A stretch of DNA of 8,147 nt, taken from contig JAUXJL010000079.1 in NCBI GenBank assembly GCA_030624805.1, forward strand, positions 1 through 8,147, given 5' to 3'. Under the pieces are notes generated by a model. The model had not been told where the DNA came from, ran no database searches, and saw only the letters and a program-made list of their open reading frames with translations. The position numbers and the translations under genes are program-made. Numbering within the stretch: the stretch's first letter is position 1; each line of letters opens with the position of its first letter. This DNA is from Acidimicrobiia bacterium. Lineage in GTDB: Bacteria > Actinomycetota > Acidimicrobiia > Spongiisociales > SHLN01. Positions 1-6,228 of this stretch are shown here, one piece after another.

Positions 1-1010
1 CAGTCCGCTTGTGGGAGGCGCCCGAACCAATCAGGCATCTCTTCCTTGGCTTTTGCCATCGCCACTTCGGAGGCGGCCACGATGTCCGGGCCGCTCTTGA
101 ACCGGAGGTCGGGATCGTCCCGTAAACGGCTGAAGATGTCGCCGAGGTCTTCGGTGTCGAGGACTCTCGAACCGAGCTCTCGATATTCGTCTGCCAGTCG
201 CTCGACGACCTGCAGCCCGATCTCGTGGATTTCGGTCGCATCCATCGGGAGCGACGTGTGCCGATGAATGGAGCGAGCATATAGTTCCTCGCCGTCGGGC
301 AGCCAGCTCACACCGGATCGCTCCTCGGGCCGGGCGGCCGGCATCACCTGGTCCTCGAGAAGATCCCGTAGCCGGGCGAGAGCCGGGAGGACCGATGACT
401 CGACGGCCACGCCGAGCCGGTCCTTCCACTCCGTGGCGGCGACTTCGTCAAACTCGGCGGGAACGCGAGTCGCCAGCAGCGGGCTATCGCTGATTGGGGT
501 TGCAATCAAGCCATCGAGCTGAGTAATGGTTTCCCCAACGGCGTGGCGCGGGGGAGTACGGCCCGTTCCCAGTCCTTCCCGGACCCGGCCGGCCATCTCG
601 TCGATCGCTCGTCCGATCTGCTCATACATCGCCACCAGTTGGTCGGCATGCTCGGCAGTCTCGATGGGGAGCTGTTGGGTGAACACGGGCAGCATGGCCT
701 GGAACCCCACGACGTGGTTCACTGCAAACTCCGCCTGGCGGGTCTCAGCGTGGGCCGCGTTTGTGGACGCTTCGAACATGAGCACCTTCTGGGTGATGCG
801 CTCCTCGTCATCCAGGTCGGCCGGGTCGAGGGCCTCTGCTCGGACTACGAACTCGCGCAGCCTGGCAATGTCGCGATCCTCGGCCTCTCGGGAGAACTCA
901 TCGAACCGGTCGGCGTAGCGGTGGTCACCCAGCAGGAGGGCACTGATTGGAGAACTCTCGAGCTGATACTCCCAGTACTCTTCGCCCAGCACGCGCAGGC
1001 TTTCGTTCAC
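1..1010 (-). CDS. DUF885 family protein (predicted metallopeptidase), C-terminus cut by window edge
   Basis: This minus-strand frame is open from a GTG at 1010 to the left edge, giving 336 residues with no stop. The start follows an in-frame TGA and a good ribosome binding site (GGGAG at 1022-1018, 7 bases before GTG). The protein begins with a helical segment (residues 5-16, LRVLGEEYWEYQ) and a G-D-H-R-Y motif near 28-32. It also has ASTNAAHAE near 86-94, HTSLPMDATEIHEIGL at 251-266 and MPDWFGRLP near the cut. This order is what I recognise from DUF885 proteins, which usually have about 550-600 residues. I recall the family as predicted zinc metallopeptidases with an HE..PGH-type motif in the C-terminal half; that half lies outside the window, so catalytic competence cannot be judged. 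No N-terminal signal peptide is seen, suggesting a cytoplasmic protein. It lies 29 bases behind the upstream reductase gene and is probably co-transcribed with it. Confidence 0.85.
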   Translation of the reverse strand, partial: MNESLRVLGEEYWEYQLESSPISALLLGDHRYADRFDEFSREAEDRDIARLREFVVRAEALDPADLDDEERITQKVLMFEASTNAAHAETRQAEFAVNHVVGFQAMLPVFTQQLPIETAEHADQLVAMYEQIGRAIDEMAGRVREGLGTGRTPPRHAVGETITQLDGLIATPISDSPLLATRVPAEFDEVAATEWKDRLGVAVESSVLPALARLRDLLEDQVMPAARPEERSGVSWLPDGEELYARSIHRHTSLPMDATEIHEIGLQVVERLADEYRELGSRVLDTEDLGDIFSRLRDDPDLRFKSGPDIVAASEVAMAKAKEEMPDWFGRLPQAD

Positions 1011-1017
1011 GATGTTG

Positions 1018-1022
1018 CTCCC
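1018..1022 (-). promoter_or_regulatory. Ribosome binding site of the DUF885 gene
   Basis: GGGAG on the minus strand ends 7 bases before the GTG at 1010. It fixes the start, because an in-frame TGA lies a few codons further upstream. It is one of the few clear Shine-Dalgarno sites in the window and belongs to an operon-internal gene, in contrast to the apparently leaderless first genes. Confidence 0.65.
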
Positions 1023-1039
1023 GTATCGACCGGTTCAGC

Positions 1040-1891
1040 CTACGTCGCCCCGACGTCGCGCAGTACCTCGTCAATGACGTCTCGAATGGCCGGCATAGGG
1101 GTGAGAACGACTGCCCGGGCTCGACTTACGTCGAGTGTCAGGTCAGAGGGACGGTCGGCCGGCCCGGTCGCCGAGACCGCCAGTGAGGGGTCGAGGCCGG
1201 CCGCTTCGATGAGTCGAAGCCCAAACTCCAATCGTGAGACCGAGGCCGTCGCCCCAAGATGAATGAAACCGGTGGCATCGCTCCCGGCACATTCCCAGAT
1301 CGCCGCGGCCGCGTCGGTAACCGGATAGAAGCTGCGGCGCTCGTTCTCATAGAGGACGGTCTCGAGCCCGGCCGCTGCCCGGTCGAGGACAAAGGCTGAG
1401 AACGGATATCGCTCGGCCCGATCGCGTCCTACGAGCACGGAGGTTCTGATGATTAGAGCGTCGGAGTCCTCAGCCATGATGGCGTTTTCGCCCGCCAGTT
1501 TGGACTTCCCGTAGTCGTTGATGGGGTTTGGGATGGCGTCCTCGGCGTACGGTGCGTCCGTTCCGTCGAACACGACATCGCTCGACAATGCAACAAGGCG
1601 GATACCACTCCTCGCCGCAGCTGCAGCCACCGACCGGGCGCCGGTGGCGTTGATGGCAACTGCCGAGCCGGGATTTGCGCCGGCCGCGGCCACCTCGCTG
1701 ACTGCCGCCAGGTGGACTACGACGTCTGGCGAGTGGGCGTCGAGGGCTGTAGCCACGGCCGCGAGGTCGGTGATGTCGACGGACCGCTCGCCACGAGAAA
1801 AGCCGAAGGGAACAACCGACACGCCATCCGGTACCACTTCCAGCATGGCAGTGCCGAGGTATCCGGTGGCGCCGGTGATGAGCACGCGCAC
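1040..1891 (-). CDS. RmlD-type NAD(P)-dependent sugar-nucleotide reductase (extended SDR)
   Basis: A 283-residue Rossmann-fold protein of the dTDP-4-dehydrorhamnose reductase (RmlD substrate-binding) family. Visible signs are the nucleotide-binding motif TGATGYLG at 6-13, VVHLAAVS near 58-65 and SSDVVFDG at 103-110 (the RmlD 'TDYVFDG' position). The catalytic Y127-x-x-x-K131 sits in NDYGKSKLAGE, and FYPVTDAAAAI follows at 189-198. The family reduces 4-keto-6-deoxy nucleotide sugars in the cytoplasm; some relatives (MAT2B type) are regulatory, so the substrate here is unknown. The length fits the family. The frame stays open upstream to 2311, but that extension is antisense to the aminotransferase and looks non-coding. 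The GTG at 1891 starts directly at the typical VRVLITG strand and has a TAAAGT box 7 bases before it. No rhamnose genes (rmlA, B, C) are in view, so I give no symbol. Confidence 0.88.
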   Translation of the reverse strand: MRVLITGATGYLGTAMLEVVPDGVSVVPFGFSRGERSVDITDLAAVATALDAHSPDVVVHLAAVSEVAAAGANPGSAVAINATGARSVAAAAARSGIRLVALSSDVVFDGTDAPYAEDAIPNPINDYGKSKLAGENAIMAEDSDALIIRTSVLVGRDRAERYPFSAFVLDRAAAGLETVLYENERRSFYPVTDAAAAIWECAGSDATGFIHLGATASVSRLEFGLRLIEAAGLDPSLAVSATGPADRPSDLTLDVSRARAVVLTPMPAIRDVIDEVLRDVGAT

Positions 1892-1898
1892 CGGGCCG

Positions 1899-1904
1899 AC
1901 TTTA
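1899..1904 (-). promoter_or_regulatory. Candidate -10 box of the RmlD-like gene, leaderless
   Basis: TAAAGT lies 7 bases before the GTG at 1891, the spacing expected if transcription starts at the start codon. A possible -35 (TTCGAC, 1927-1922) is 17 bases upstream. No Shine-Dalgarno is present. The -35 overlaps the -10 of the divergent aminotransferase gene, so the two promoters share DNA. Confidence 0.5.
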
Positions 1905-1917
1905 GGAGCGCAGCCGC

Positions 1918-1923
1918 TAATGT
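1918..1923 (+). promoter_or_regulatory. Candidate -10 box of the aminotransferase gene, leaderless
   Basis: TAATGT ends 7 bases before the ATG at 1931, with no Shine-Dalgarno between. No good -35 is visible. The box is 13 bases from the opposing -10 of the RmlD-like gene, inside a 39-base divergent intergenic region. Confidence 0.5.
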
Positions 1924-1930
1924 CGAATCT

Positions 1931-2749
1931 ATGCGAATTCTCGTCGACGGCAAGGCGGTTGACGAAACCGGCGCTGTCATCTCCATATTCGACCATGGCC
2001 TGCAGCGCGGCGACGGGCTCTTCGAGGTCGTCCGCTCCTACCACGGGCGGCTGTTCGCCCTCGAGGCCCACCTCGACCGGCTCGAGGCCGGTGCGGCCAA
2101 ACTCCGGCTCGACCTCCCAGCTCGAGCCGAGCTGGCCGAGTGGTTGCGGGCGGTGGCTGCCGACGGTGGCGACTGTTTTGTGCGCCTCGTCGTAACCCGG
2201 GGTGGCGCGCTCCCGGGAATCGATGCTCCCTCTCGTTCGATCGTGGCGTGGGAGCCGCAGCCCCAGCCGAACGCCGCGTTCAAGGTTCTGCCCGTGAAAG
2301 CGCCGTGGCATTCAGCGGGAGAGGACTGGGACCTCGCGGGCGCCAAGACCATCTCCTACGCGCCGAATATGTCGGCAACTCGGCACGCACGGAAGGAGGG
2401 GTTTGATGACGCGCTCCTCATCTCTCGTGATGGGTGGATCCTCGAGGGCCCGACATGGACGATTGGATGGTTCGTTGGAGGTGCACTCGAAACGCCGTCG
2501 ATGGATCTCGGCATCCTCGGGTCGGTCACGCGAGCCGAGGTGCTCAAGACGGCTGCCGATGTCGGAGTGGCCGTCGTTGAGGGTCGCTGGACTCTCGACC
2601 GGCTCAGGCGGGCCGATGAGGTTGTGGCACTTTCGACCCTCAAGGAGGTGGGCGTTGTGGTCGCGGTTGGAGAAACCGCATTTGAGCCCGGTGAGCTCAC
2701 GCAGAACCTGGCCACGGCCTTCTCCGCCCGGGTGACCGCTTCGCTCTGA
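1931..2749 (+). CDS. Fold-type IV PLP aminotransferase (class IV; ADC lyase / branched-chain type)
   Basis: A 272-residue class IV aminotransferase. It opens with MRILVDGKAVDETGAVI and continues with DHGLQRGDGLFEV (21-33), the early motif of the family, and HLDRLEAGAAKLRL (47-60). The PLP lysine is most likely K139 in LAGAKTISYAPN, and E172 in ILEGPTWTIGWF matches the conserved Glu near the cofactor. GILGSVTR (194-201) is the phosphate-binding loop. Class IV enzymes include branched-chain transaminase, D-alanine transaminase and 4-amino-4-deoxychorismate lyase (PabC). The LEGPT segment and the short length look most like actinobacterial PabC-type proteins, which release p-aminobenzoate for folate. 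I cannot settle the substrate, because pabA and pabB are not in view. The frame is open upstream to 1712, but that part is antisense to the reductase. ATG 1931 matches the family's N-terminus and has a -10 box just before it. Confidence 0.88.
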   Translation: MRILVDGKAVDETGAVISIFDHGLQRGDGLFEVVRSYHGRLFALEAHLDRLEAGAAKLRLDLPARAELAEWLRAVAADGGDCFVRLVVTRGGALPGIDAPSRSIVAWEPQPQPNAAFKVLPVKAPWHSAGEDWDLAGAKTISYAPNMSATRHARKEGFDDALLISRDGWILEGPTWTIGWFVGGALETPSMDLGILGSVTRAEVLKTAADVGVAVVEGRWTLDRLRRADEVVALSTLKEVGVVVAVGETAFEPGELTQNLATAFSARVTASL

Positions 2750-2750
2750 T

Positions 2751-3185
2751 GTGGGCCTGGTCGTGAGCACATCTAGCCGGGTGCTCGAGCTGCTCGAGTC
2801 GATCGATCATCTCTACGAGAGCGTCGTCGTCGACGGCTCACTCTGGGATGAGGCGGCGTTTGCTGATTGGCTTGAAGCTGCCATCGCCGACGGTGAGTCA
2901 CTCGACCGGGACGCGATCAAAATTATCCAGCGAGCAGTACGCCGCGCCCAGCGACTGCAACGGCACTGGGCAAGTCGTCTAGAAGGCCCCGCTGACTGGC
3001 GGATACGGGTGGATGACAGTCTCGGATCGGCCGGATGGCGGCCGGGCCTCGAGCTGGCGGAGTGGGGTATGGCGGTCGATCCCGACGAAGAGCTCTTCGT
3101 CGAGCTCGCCAACCGTTTCCGAGCCGTCAACTTCACGCCACTGGCCTTGAGCTACGAGACCTGGCTCGAAGGGCTCGACCGCTAG
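2751..3185 (+). CDS. Conserved-looking protein of unknown function, 144 residues
   Basis: I do not recognise this family. The frame has the G/C-rich third positions of its neighbours and is very probably a real gene. It starts at GTG 2751, one base after the TGA of the aminotransferase, so translation is probably coupled and the two form an operon. GTG 2763 (Val5) is an alternative start; neither has a clear ribosome binding site. The sequence reads as mostly helical and soluble: an acidic first half rich in Trp, Glu and Asp (DGSLWDEAAFADWLEAA, about 28-44), a strongly basic amphipathic helix at about 56-77 (IIQRAVRRAQRLQRHW), and a second half with GWRPGLELAEWGMAVDPDEELF and NRFRAVNFTPL. There is no signal peptide, membrane span, Cys cluster or known catalytic motif. 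A helical protein that binds a partner is possible, but this is speculation. Confidence 0.75.
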   Translation: MGLVVSTSSRVLELLESIDHLYESVVVDGSLWDEAAFADWLEAAIADGESLDRDAIKIIQRAVRRAQRLQRHWASRLEGPADWRIRVDDSLGSAGWRPGLELAEWGMAVDPDEELFVELANRFRAVNFTPLALSYETWLEGLDR

Positions 3186-3240
3186 TTCACAGAGCACAGT
3201 TCACGGCCGGAGTGTGAGCTACCCACTAAGTGCTGAGCTT

Positions 3241-4620
3241 CTACAGCAACCAAGTCGCAATCAGCAAGAAGCCGGCGAAACCAACCATGTCGGTGACAAA
3301 CGTGAGGAAGATATTCGACGCCAGAGCGGGATCGAGGCCGAGCCGACGCAGCAGGATGGGTATCCCGGCCCCGGCGAATGTGGCAATCGAGAGGTTGGCG
3401 AACACGGCCAGGCCCATAACAAAGGCCACGCCGCCGTCGCCGCCGCTGATTACGTACGCCATCCCGCCCGCCAAGGCGGCGATGGCAATCCCGATCGACA
3501 CTCCGATGCGAGCCTCTCGCAGGAGCACCTTGGGCACCATCTGGCTTGGCACCTGGTTTATGGCCATCGAACGGATGACGACGGCCAGGCTCTGGGCGCC
3601 GCCATTGCCACCGAGAAGGGCGACCACCGGCATGAGGGCTGCCAGCACCACGAACTCATCGAAAACATTCTTTTGCCGTTCGATAGTCAACGCCACGATG
3701 GTGGCCAGGACGAGGTTCACGACGATCCATGGGAGCCGCTTGCTGATCGAATCGCTGACGGCCGAACGTACCGTTTCCTCAGAGCCGGCACCCACCATCA
3801 CAGCCATGTCTTCGCTCGCCTCTTCCTGAATGGCTTCGAGGGCCTCTTCAACGGTCACGATGCCAAGGAGTCGGTCGCCATCATCCACGACCGGCAATGC
3901 GAACAGGTTGTATCGCTGAATGAGATCGGACACCTCCTCGCGGTCGGCCGAGGCGAGAACCTTCACCGGGTTGGGCACCATCGCCTGGTCGAGGCCGGTC
4001 GCGGGTCGCGCAAAGACCAGATCGCGGAAAGAGAGGACACCTTTTAGCTCGTCTGATTCGTCGAGTACGTAGACATACGAAAGATCGCTGAGCGTCTCGT
4101 GCATCCTCCGGAGCGCCTCGATCGCCTCGCCGGCCGTGAGGCCGAGCGGCAACGAGGCCACGTCCGTGGTCATGAGGCCACCGGCCGAATCGCGTGGATA
4201 GGCCAGCAACCGGTTGATCTCGCCGGCGGCGTCCGGCTCGAGCAGGTCAACCAGTTCGGGGAGGTTCTCGGGATCGAACATGTTCAGAACGTCCACCGCC
4301 TCGTCGGCGTCCATGGCGCTGACGAGCACTGCCGCGTTTGTGGAAGGAATCAGCTGGAGCAGCTCGGCCGCGGCCCCATCGTCCATCTCCTCGAGGATTC
4401 GTGCGGTTTGGTCGTGCTCAAGAGGCTCGATGAGCTCGACGGACCTCTCGGACCCGAGGGCTTCCAGGATGTCGGCGGCGTCGTGGGGATCGACATCGGC
4501 GATTTGTCCCCACGCCTGCGGGTTCGCTTCCAAGTACTCCTCGGTGGTTTGAGGACGCCGTTGGGCGACTTCGCGCAGATTGCGAGCCAGCTGTCGAGGG
4601 CGGGGCAAATTGAACCGCAT
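3241..4620 (-). CDS. mgtE: Magnesium channel/transporter MgtE
   Basis: A 459-residue MgtE with the complete domain order. The acidic superhelical N domain spans about 30-140, followed by YPRDSAGGLMTTD (141-153) leading into two CBS domains (about 145-205 and 210-270). A linking helix follows, then five membrane segments at about 297-315, 322-345, 370-393, 398-425 and 433-458. MPVVALLGGNGGAQS (330-344) is the conserved segment of the second membrane helix. DPALASNIFLTFVTD (430-444) carries the acidic residue expected in the pore (D444 by motif). The family forms a homodimer in the inner membrane that admits Mg2+ and closes when the N and CBS domains bind Mg2+. The length is normal. The gene stands alone, converging on the 2751-3185 gene 55 bases away. 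ATG 4620 has no Shine-Dalgarno. A TAACCT box lies 9 bases before it, and strong hairpins lie just upstream. Confidence 0.96.
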   Translation of the reverse strand: MRFNLPRPRQLARNLREVAQRRPQTTEEYLEANPQAWGQIADVDPHDAADILEALGSERSVELIEPLEHDQTARILEEMDDGAAAELLQLIPSTNAAVLVSAMDADEAVDVLNMFDPENLPELVDLLEPDAAGEINRLLAYPRDSAGGLMTTDVASLPLGLTAGEAIEALRRMHETLSDLSYVYVLDESDELKGVLSFRDLVFARPATGLDQAMVPNPVKVLASADREEVSDLIQRYNLFALPVVDDGDRLLGIVTVEEALEAIQEEASEDMAVMVGAGSEETVRSAVSDSISKRLPWIVVNLVLATIVALTIERQKNVFDEFVVLAALMPVVALLGGNGGAQSLAVVIRSMAINQVPSQMVPKVLLREARIGVSIGIAIAALAGGMAYVISGGDGGVAFVMGLAVFANLSIATFAGAGIPILLRRLGLDPALASNIFLTFVTDMVGFAGFLLIATWLL

Positions 4621-4629
4621 TGACCAAAT

Positions 4630-4635
4630 AGGTTA
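4630..4635 (-). promoter_or_regulatory. Possible -10 box of mgtE
   Basis: TAACCT on the minus strand lies 9 bases before the mgtE ATG, which would leave an mRNA leader of only about two bases. The spacing is looser than for the other genes here and no -35 is clear, because its expected position falls inside the 4648-4676 hairpin. Transcription from further upstream is the alternative. Confidence 0.3.
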
Positions 4636-4639
4636 GAAG

Positions 4640-4752
4640 CAGAAAGCGACGAGCCCCGGCGCTGCCGAGGCTCGTCTATGTGCAGGTTCCCCAGGGGGGT
4701 GAGGAGTTCCTGCCGGTTGGCAACGCCGGGGTCAGGCGTGTATTCCAACCTC
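4640..4752 (-). ncRNA. Candidate structured small RNA or mgtE leader
   Basis: A promoter-like pair (TTTCAT at 4787-4782, 17 bases, TATGAT at 4764-4759) points to a minus-strand transcript from about 4752. It would fold into three consecutive elements. The first is a two-part stem: GGTTGG (4750-4745) with CCAACC (4720-4715), enclosing ACGCC (4739-4735) with GGCGT (4727-4723). The second is a GCAGG/CCTGC stem (4713-4709 with 4686-4682) with C-runs and G-runs inside. The third is the terminator-like hairpin at 4676-4648. I looked for the conserved M-box (ykoK) Mg2+ riboswitch core and did not find it, nor any tRNA, SRP or other RNA I know. The position before a Mg2+ channel gene makes cis regulation attractive, but this is inference. 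Confidence 0.3.
4648..4676 (-). terminator. Strong hairpin upstream of mgtE, terminator-like on the minus strand
   Basis: GACGAGCC pairs perfectly with GGCTCGTC (8 bp). Inside, after one C/A mismatch, CGGC pairs with GCCG around a 3-base loop. On the minus strand the hairpin is followed by GCTTTCTGCTTCT, a moderately T-rich tail; on the plus strand the tail is not T-rich. It could end a short minus-strand RNA, attenuate transcription into mgtE, or serve as an operator. The T run is broken, so terminator function is uncertain. Confidence 0.45.
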
Positions 4753-4825
4753 AACCGAATCATACATTCCTCACGGCTCCTATGAAACCGGTGGCGGTGG
4801 CGATCGTGTGGCTGGCTTGGGCTTC

Positions 4826-4831
4826 TAGGCT
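4826..4831 (+). promoter_or_regulatory. Candidate -10 box of selD, leaderless
   Basis: TAGGCT ends 6 bases before the ATG at 4838, as expected for an mRNA beginning at the start codon. No Shine-Dalgarno lies between and no good -35 is visible. The TAG of this box is also an in-frame stop for selD, so translation cannot begin further upstream in this frame. Confidence 0.45.
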
Positions 4832-4837
4832 CCGCCC

Positions 4838-5878
4838 ATGTCAGACGTCAAGCTCACGCTCTACTCACACGGTTCCGGGTGAGCGTGCAAACTCAGCCCG
4901 GCTGAGTTGGCGCAGGTTCTGCGCCCCTTGCACGAACTCGAAGTAATTCGTCACCCGGCCGTCCTGGTTGGTCTTGACCAGCCAGATGACGCTGGGGTAT
5001 ATCAACTCGCCGATGGCCCGGCTCTCGTACAGACCCTCGACTTCTTCACGCCGATCGTTGATGACGCCTTCGACTGGGGCCGCATCGCGGCGGCTAATGC
5101 GCTGTCGGATGTCTATGCCATGGGTGGGAGGCCGTTGACGGCGCTTGCGATTGTCGGATGGCCGCGCGAGAAACTGCCTCTCGAGCTGTTGGCCGAAGTG
5201 CAGCGTGGGGGAGCGTCGGTGCTTGCTGAGGCTGAGTGCACGTTGTTGGGGGGTCACTCAATCGACGACCTCGAGCCCAAGTTCGGCTTGGCCATCACCG
5301 GGGTCGTGGATCCCGCCCAGATGATGACCAACAGTGCCGGCGCGGTCGGCGACCGGCTGGTGCTCACGAAGCCTCTCGGCACCGGGATCATCTCAACAGC
5401 CATCAAACGCGACCGCGCCACTACCGAGCAGATAGAGGCTTCGACCGAAGTGATGACAGCGCTCAACCGCGATGCCGCTCGGAGCGCCGTCGGGCTTGGG
5501 GCCCGGGCTGCGACCGATGTGACCGGATTCGGGCTCTTGGGCCACCTCTCTGAATTGGCGGCCGCTTCCACAGTTGGTGCCCGCATCGACCATCGTTCTG
5601 TGCCGCTGTTACCCGGGATCGAGAGTCTCGCGCGAGATGGTGTGATCCCGGCCGGTAGTAAGCGCAACCTTGCGGCCGCCGATGAGTTCACCCGGTTCGG
5701 CGAGATCGATGACGTCTTCCGTATCATCCTGGCGGATGCCCAAACCAGCGGTGGTTTGCTGATCGCAATCCCCGCCGGACGGGCCGACGACCTGGTGGCC
5801 GCCCTCGGCGAGGCGGGTAGCCTCACCGCCACCGTCATCGGAGAACTGGTTGAAGGCTCGGGGATTGAGGTTTTCTAG
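4838..5878 (+). CDS. selD: Selenide, water dikinase SelD, a selenoprotein with in-frame UGA (Sec15)
   Basis: SelD makes selenophosphate from selenide and ATP, the selenium donor for selenocysteine and selenouridine. Read from ATG 4838 with TGA 4880-4882 as Sec, the protein has 346 residues, almost exactly the length of E. coli SelD (347). The N-terminus KLTLYSHGSG-Sec-ACKLSP aligns with E. coli RLTQYSHGAGCGCKISP: Sec15 falls on catalytic Cys17, C17 on Cys19 and K18 on the essential Lys20. Further motifs are PDDAGVY (49-55), TLDFFTPIVDD (66-76) with metal/ATP-binding Asp positions D51 and D68, and ALSDVYAMGG. GGHSIDD, TKPLGTG, ATDVTGFGLLGHLSE and DAQTSGGLL follow. After the TGA the frame is open to TAG 5878. 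Starting at TTG 4907 instead would lose the whole active-site loop. Sec-containing SelD is known, for example in Haemophilus influenzae. No other selenium genes are adjacent. Confidence 0.95.
4880..4882 (+). other. UGA selenocysteine codon of selD
   Basis: TGA stands between GGG (Gly14) and GCG-TGC-AAA (Ala16, Cys17, Lys18). It is the only stop in an otherwise conserved frame and sits exactly at the catalytic Cys/Sec position of SelD. A sequencing change from TGC or TGT to TGA is the trivial alternative, but the hairpin immediately downstream argues for recoding. Confidence 0.92.
4885..4913 (+). promoter_or_regulatory. Candidate bacterial SECIS hairpin of selD
   Basis: Starting two bases after the TGA, GTGC (4885-4888) pairs with GCGC (4910-4913, one G-U pair). 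After an A/G mismatch, AACTCAGC (4890-4897) pairs perfectly with GCTGAGTT (4901-4908) around the loop CCG. That makes 12 pairs with one mismatch, and the loop begins 16 bases after the UGA, inside the usual range for SelB-dependent bacterial elements. The loop lacks the G commonly found in its first two positions, so its fit to the consensus is incomplete. The hairpin also encodes conserved SelD residues (CKLSPAEL), so coding constraint contributes. Confidence 0.72.
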
Positions 5879-6228
5879 ACGTCAGGCGCTCGCCGTCGGC
5901 TCGCTTTCGGTCGTCGGTCGCCAGCTACCAGTTCTCCCTCCTCGCCGGCTTGTCGCTGGCCAGGGATATCGACGGTGATGGCTGCCCCTGGATGGTGTAA
6001 ATGAATCGTTGCGATAGCTGGCGACTGGCAACTCGTCTTTTGCCCGATGCCCGGAAGCCTGATGCCACCAAGTTATCCAATGGCAACCCCGGGAAAACTG
6101 GCGACTGGCGACTCGTCTCTTGCCTTGTGCCTGATGCCACCACGGTTTCCATCAGCAACCCCGGGAAAACTGGAGACTGGCGACTTCCGGATGCCGACTG
6201 GCGGGGTGTGGAGGCCGGGAGGCCCCCA
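5879..6228. repeat. Repeat-rich intergenic region between selD and the hydrolase gene
   Basis: Imperfect tandem units begin with CTGGCGACTGGC at 6018-6097 (80 bases) and 6098-6169 (72 bases), and a third starts at 6170 (CTGGAGACTGGCGACT) and fades near 6200. The two full units share CTGGCGACTGGC, ACTCGTCT, TTGCC, CCTGATGCCACCA, and GCAACCCCGGGAAAA at their ends. An inverted partial copy lies at 5917-5945, and GTCGCCAGCTA (5917-5927) is the perfect reverse complement of 6015-6025. Short frames exist here (for example 6001-6231, plus), but their codons follow the repeat, so I call no gene. No clear terminator for selD is visible. The pattern resembles REP-like or other dispersed intergenic repeats; the family is not one I can name. 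Confidence 0.65.

Noticed and set aside
543..1262. 239-residue plus-strand open frame
   Set aside because: It lies opposite two recognisable minus-strand genes (DUF885 and RmlD-like) and spans their boundary; its sequence resembles no protein.
1712..1930. N-terminal extension of the aminotransferase frame to 345 residues
   Set aside because: It is antisense to the reductase core, and the family N-terminus and promoter fit ATG 1931.
1892..2311. N-terminal extension of the RmlD-like frame to 423 residues
   Set aside because: The added 140 residues are antisense to the aminotransferase, have unnatural composition, and precede the normal VRVLITGATG start of the fold.
3186..3240. Bidirectional terminator between the convergent genes
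   Set aside because: Only AGCAC/GTGCT (3193-3197 with 3230-3234) pairs, around a long loop with no T-tract; too weak to call.
3214..4047. 277-residue plus-strand open frame
   Set aside because: It is the shadow of mgtE, rich in His, Gln and Asp with no protein-like pattern.
4621..4837. M-box Mg2+ riboswitch or tRNA-Sec gene in the mgtE-selD gap
   Set aside because: The M-box core is absent, and I found neither a TCA anticodon loop nor a T-loop consensus with the long acceptor and variable arms of tRNA-Sec.
6018..6200. CRISPR array
   Set aside because: The units are long, imperfect and continuous, with no alternation of identical repeats and unique spacers; no cas genes are near.
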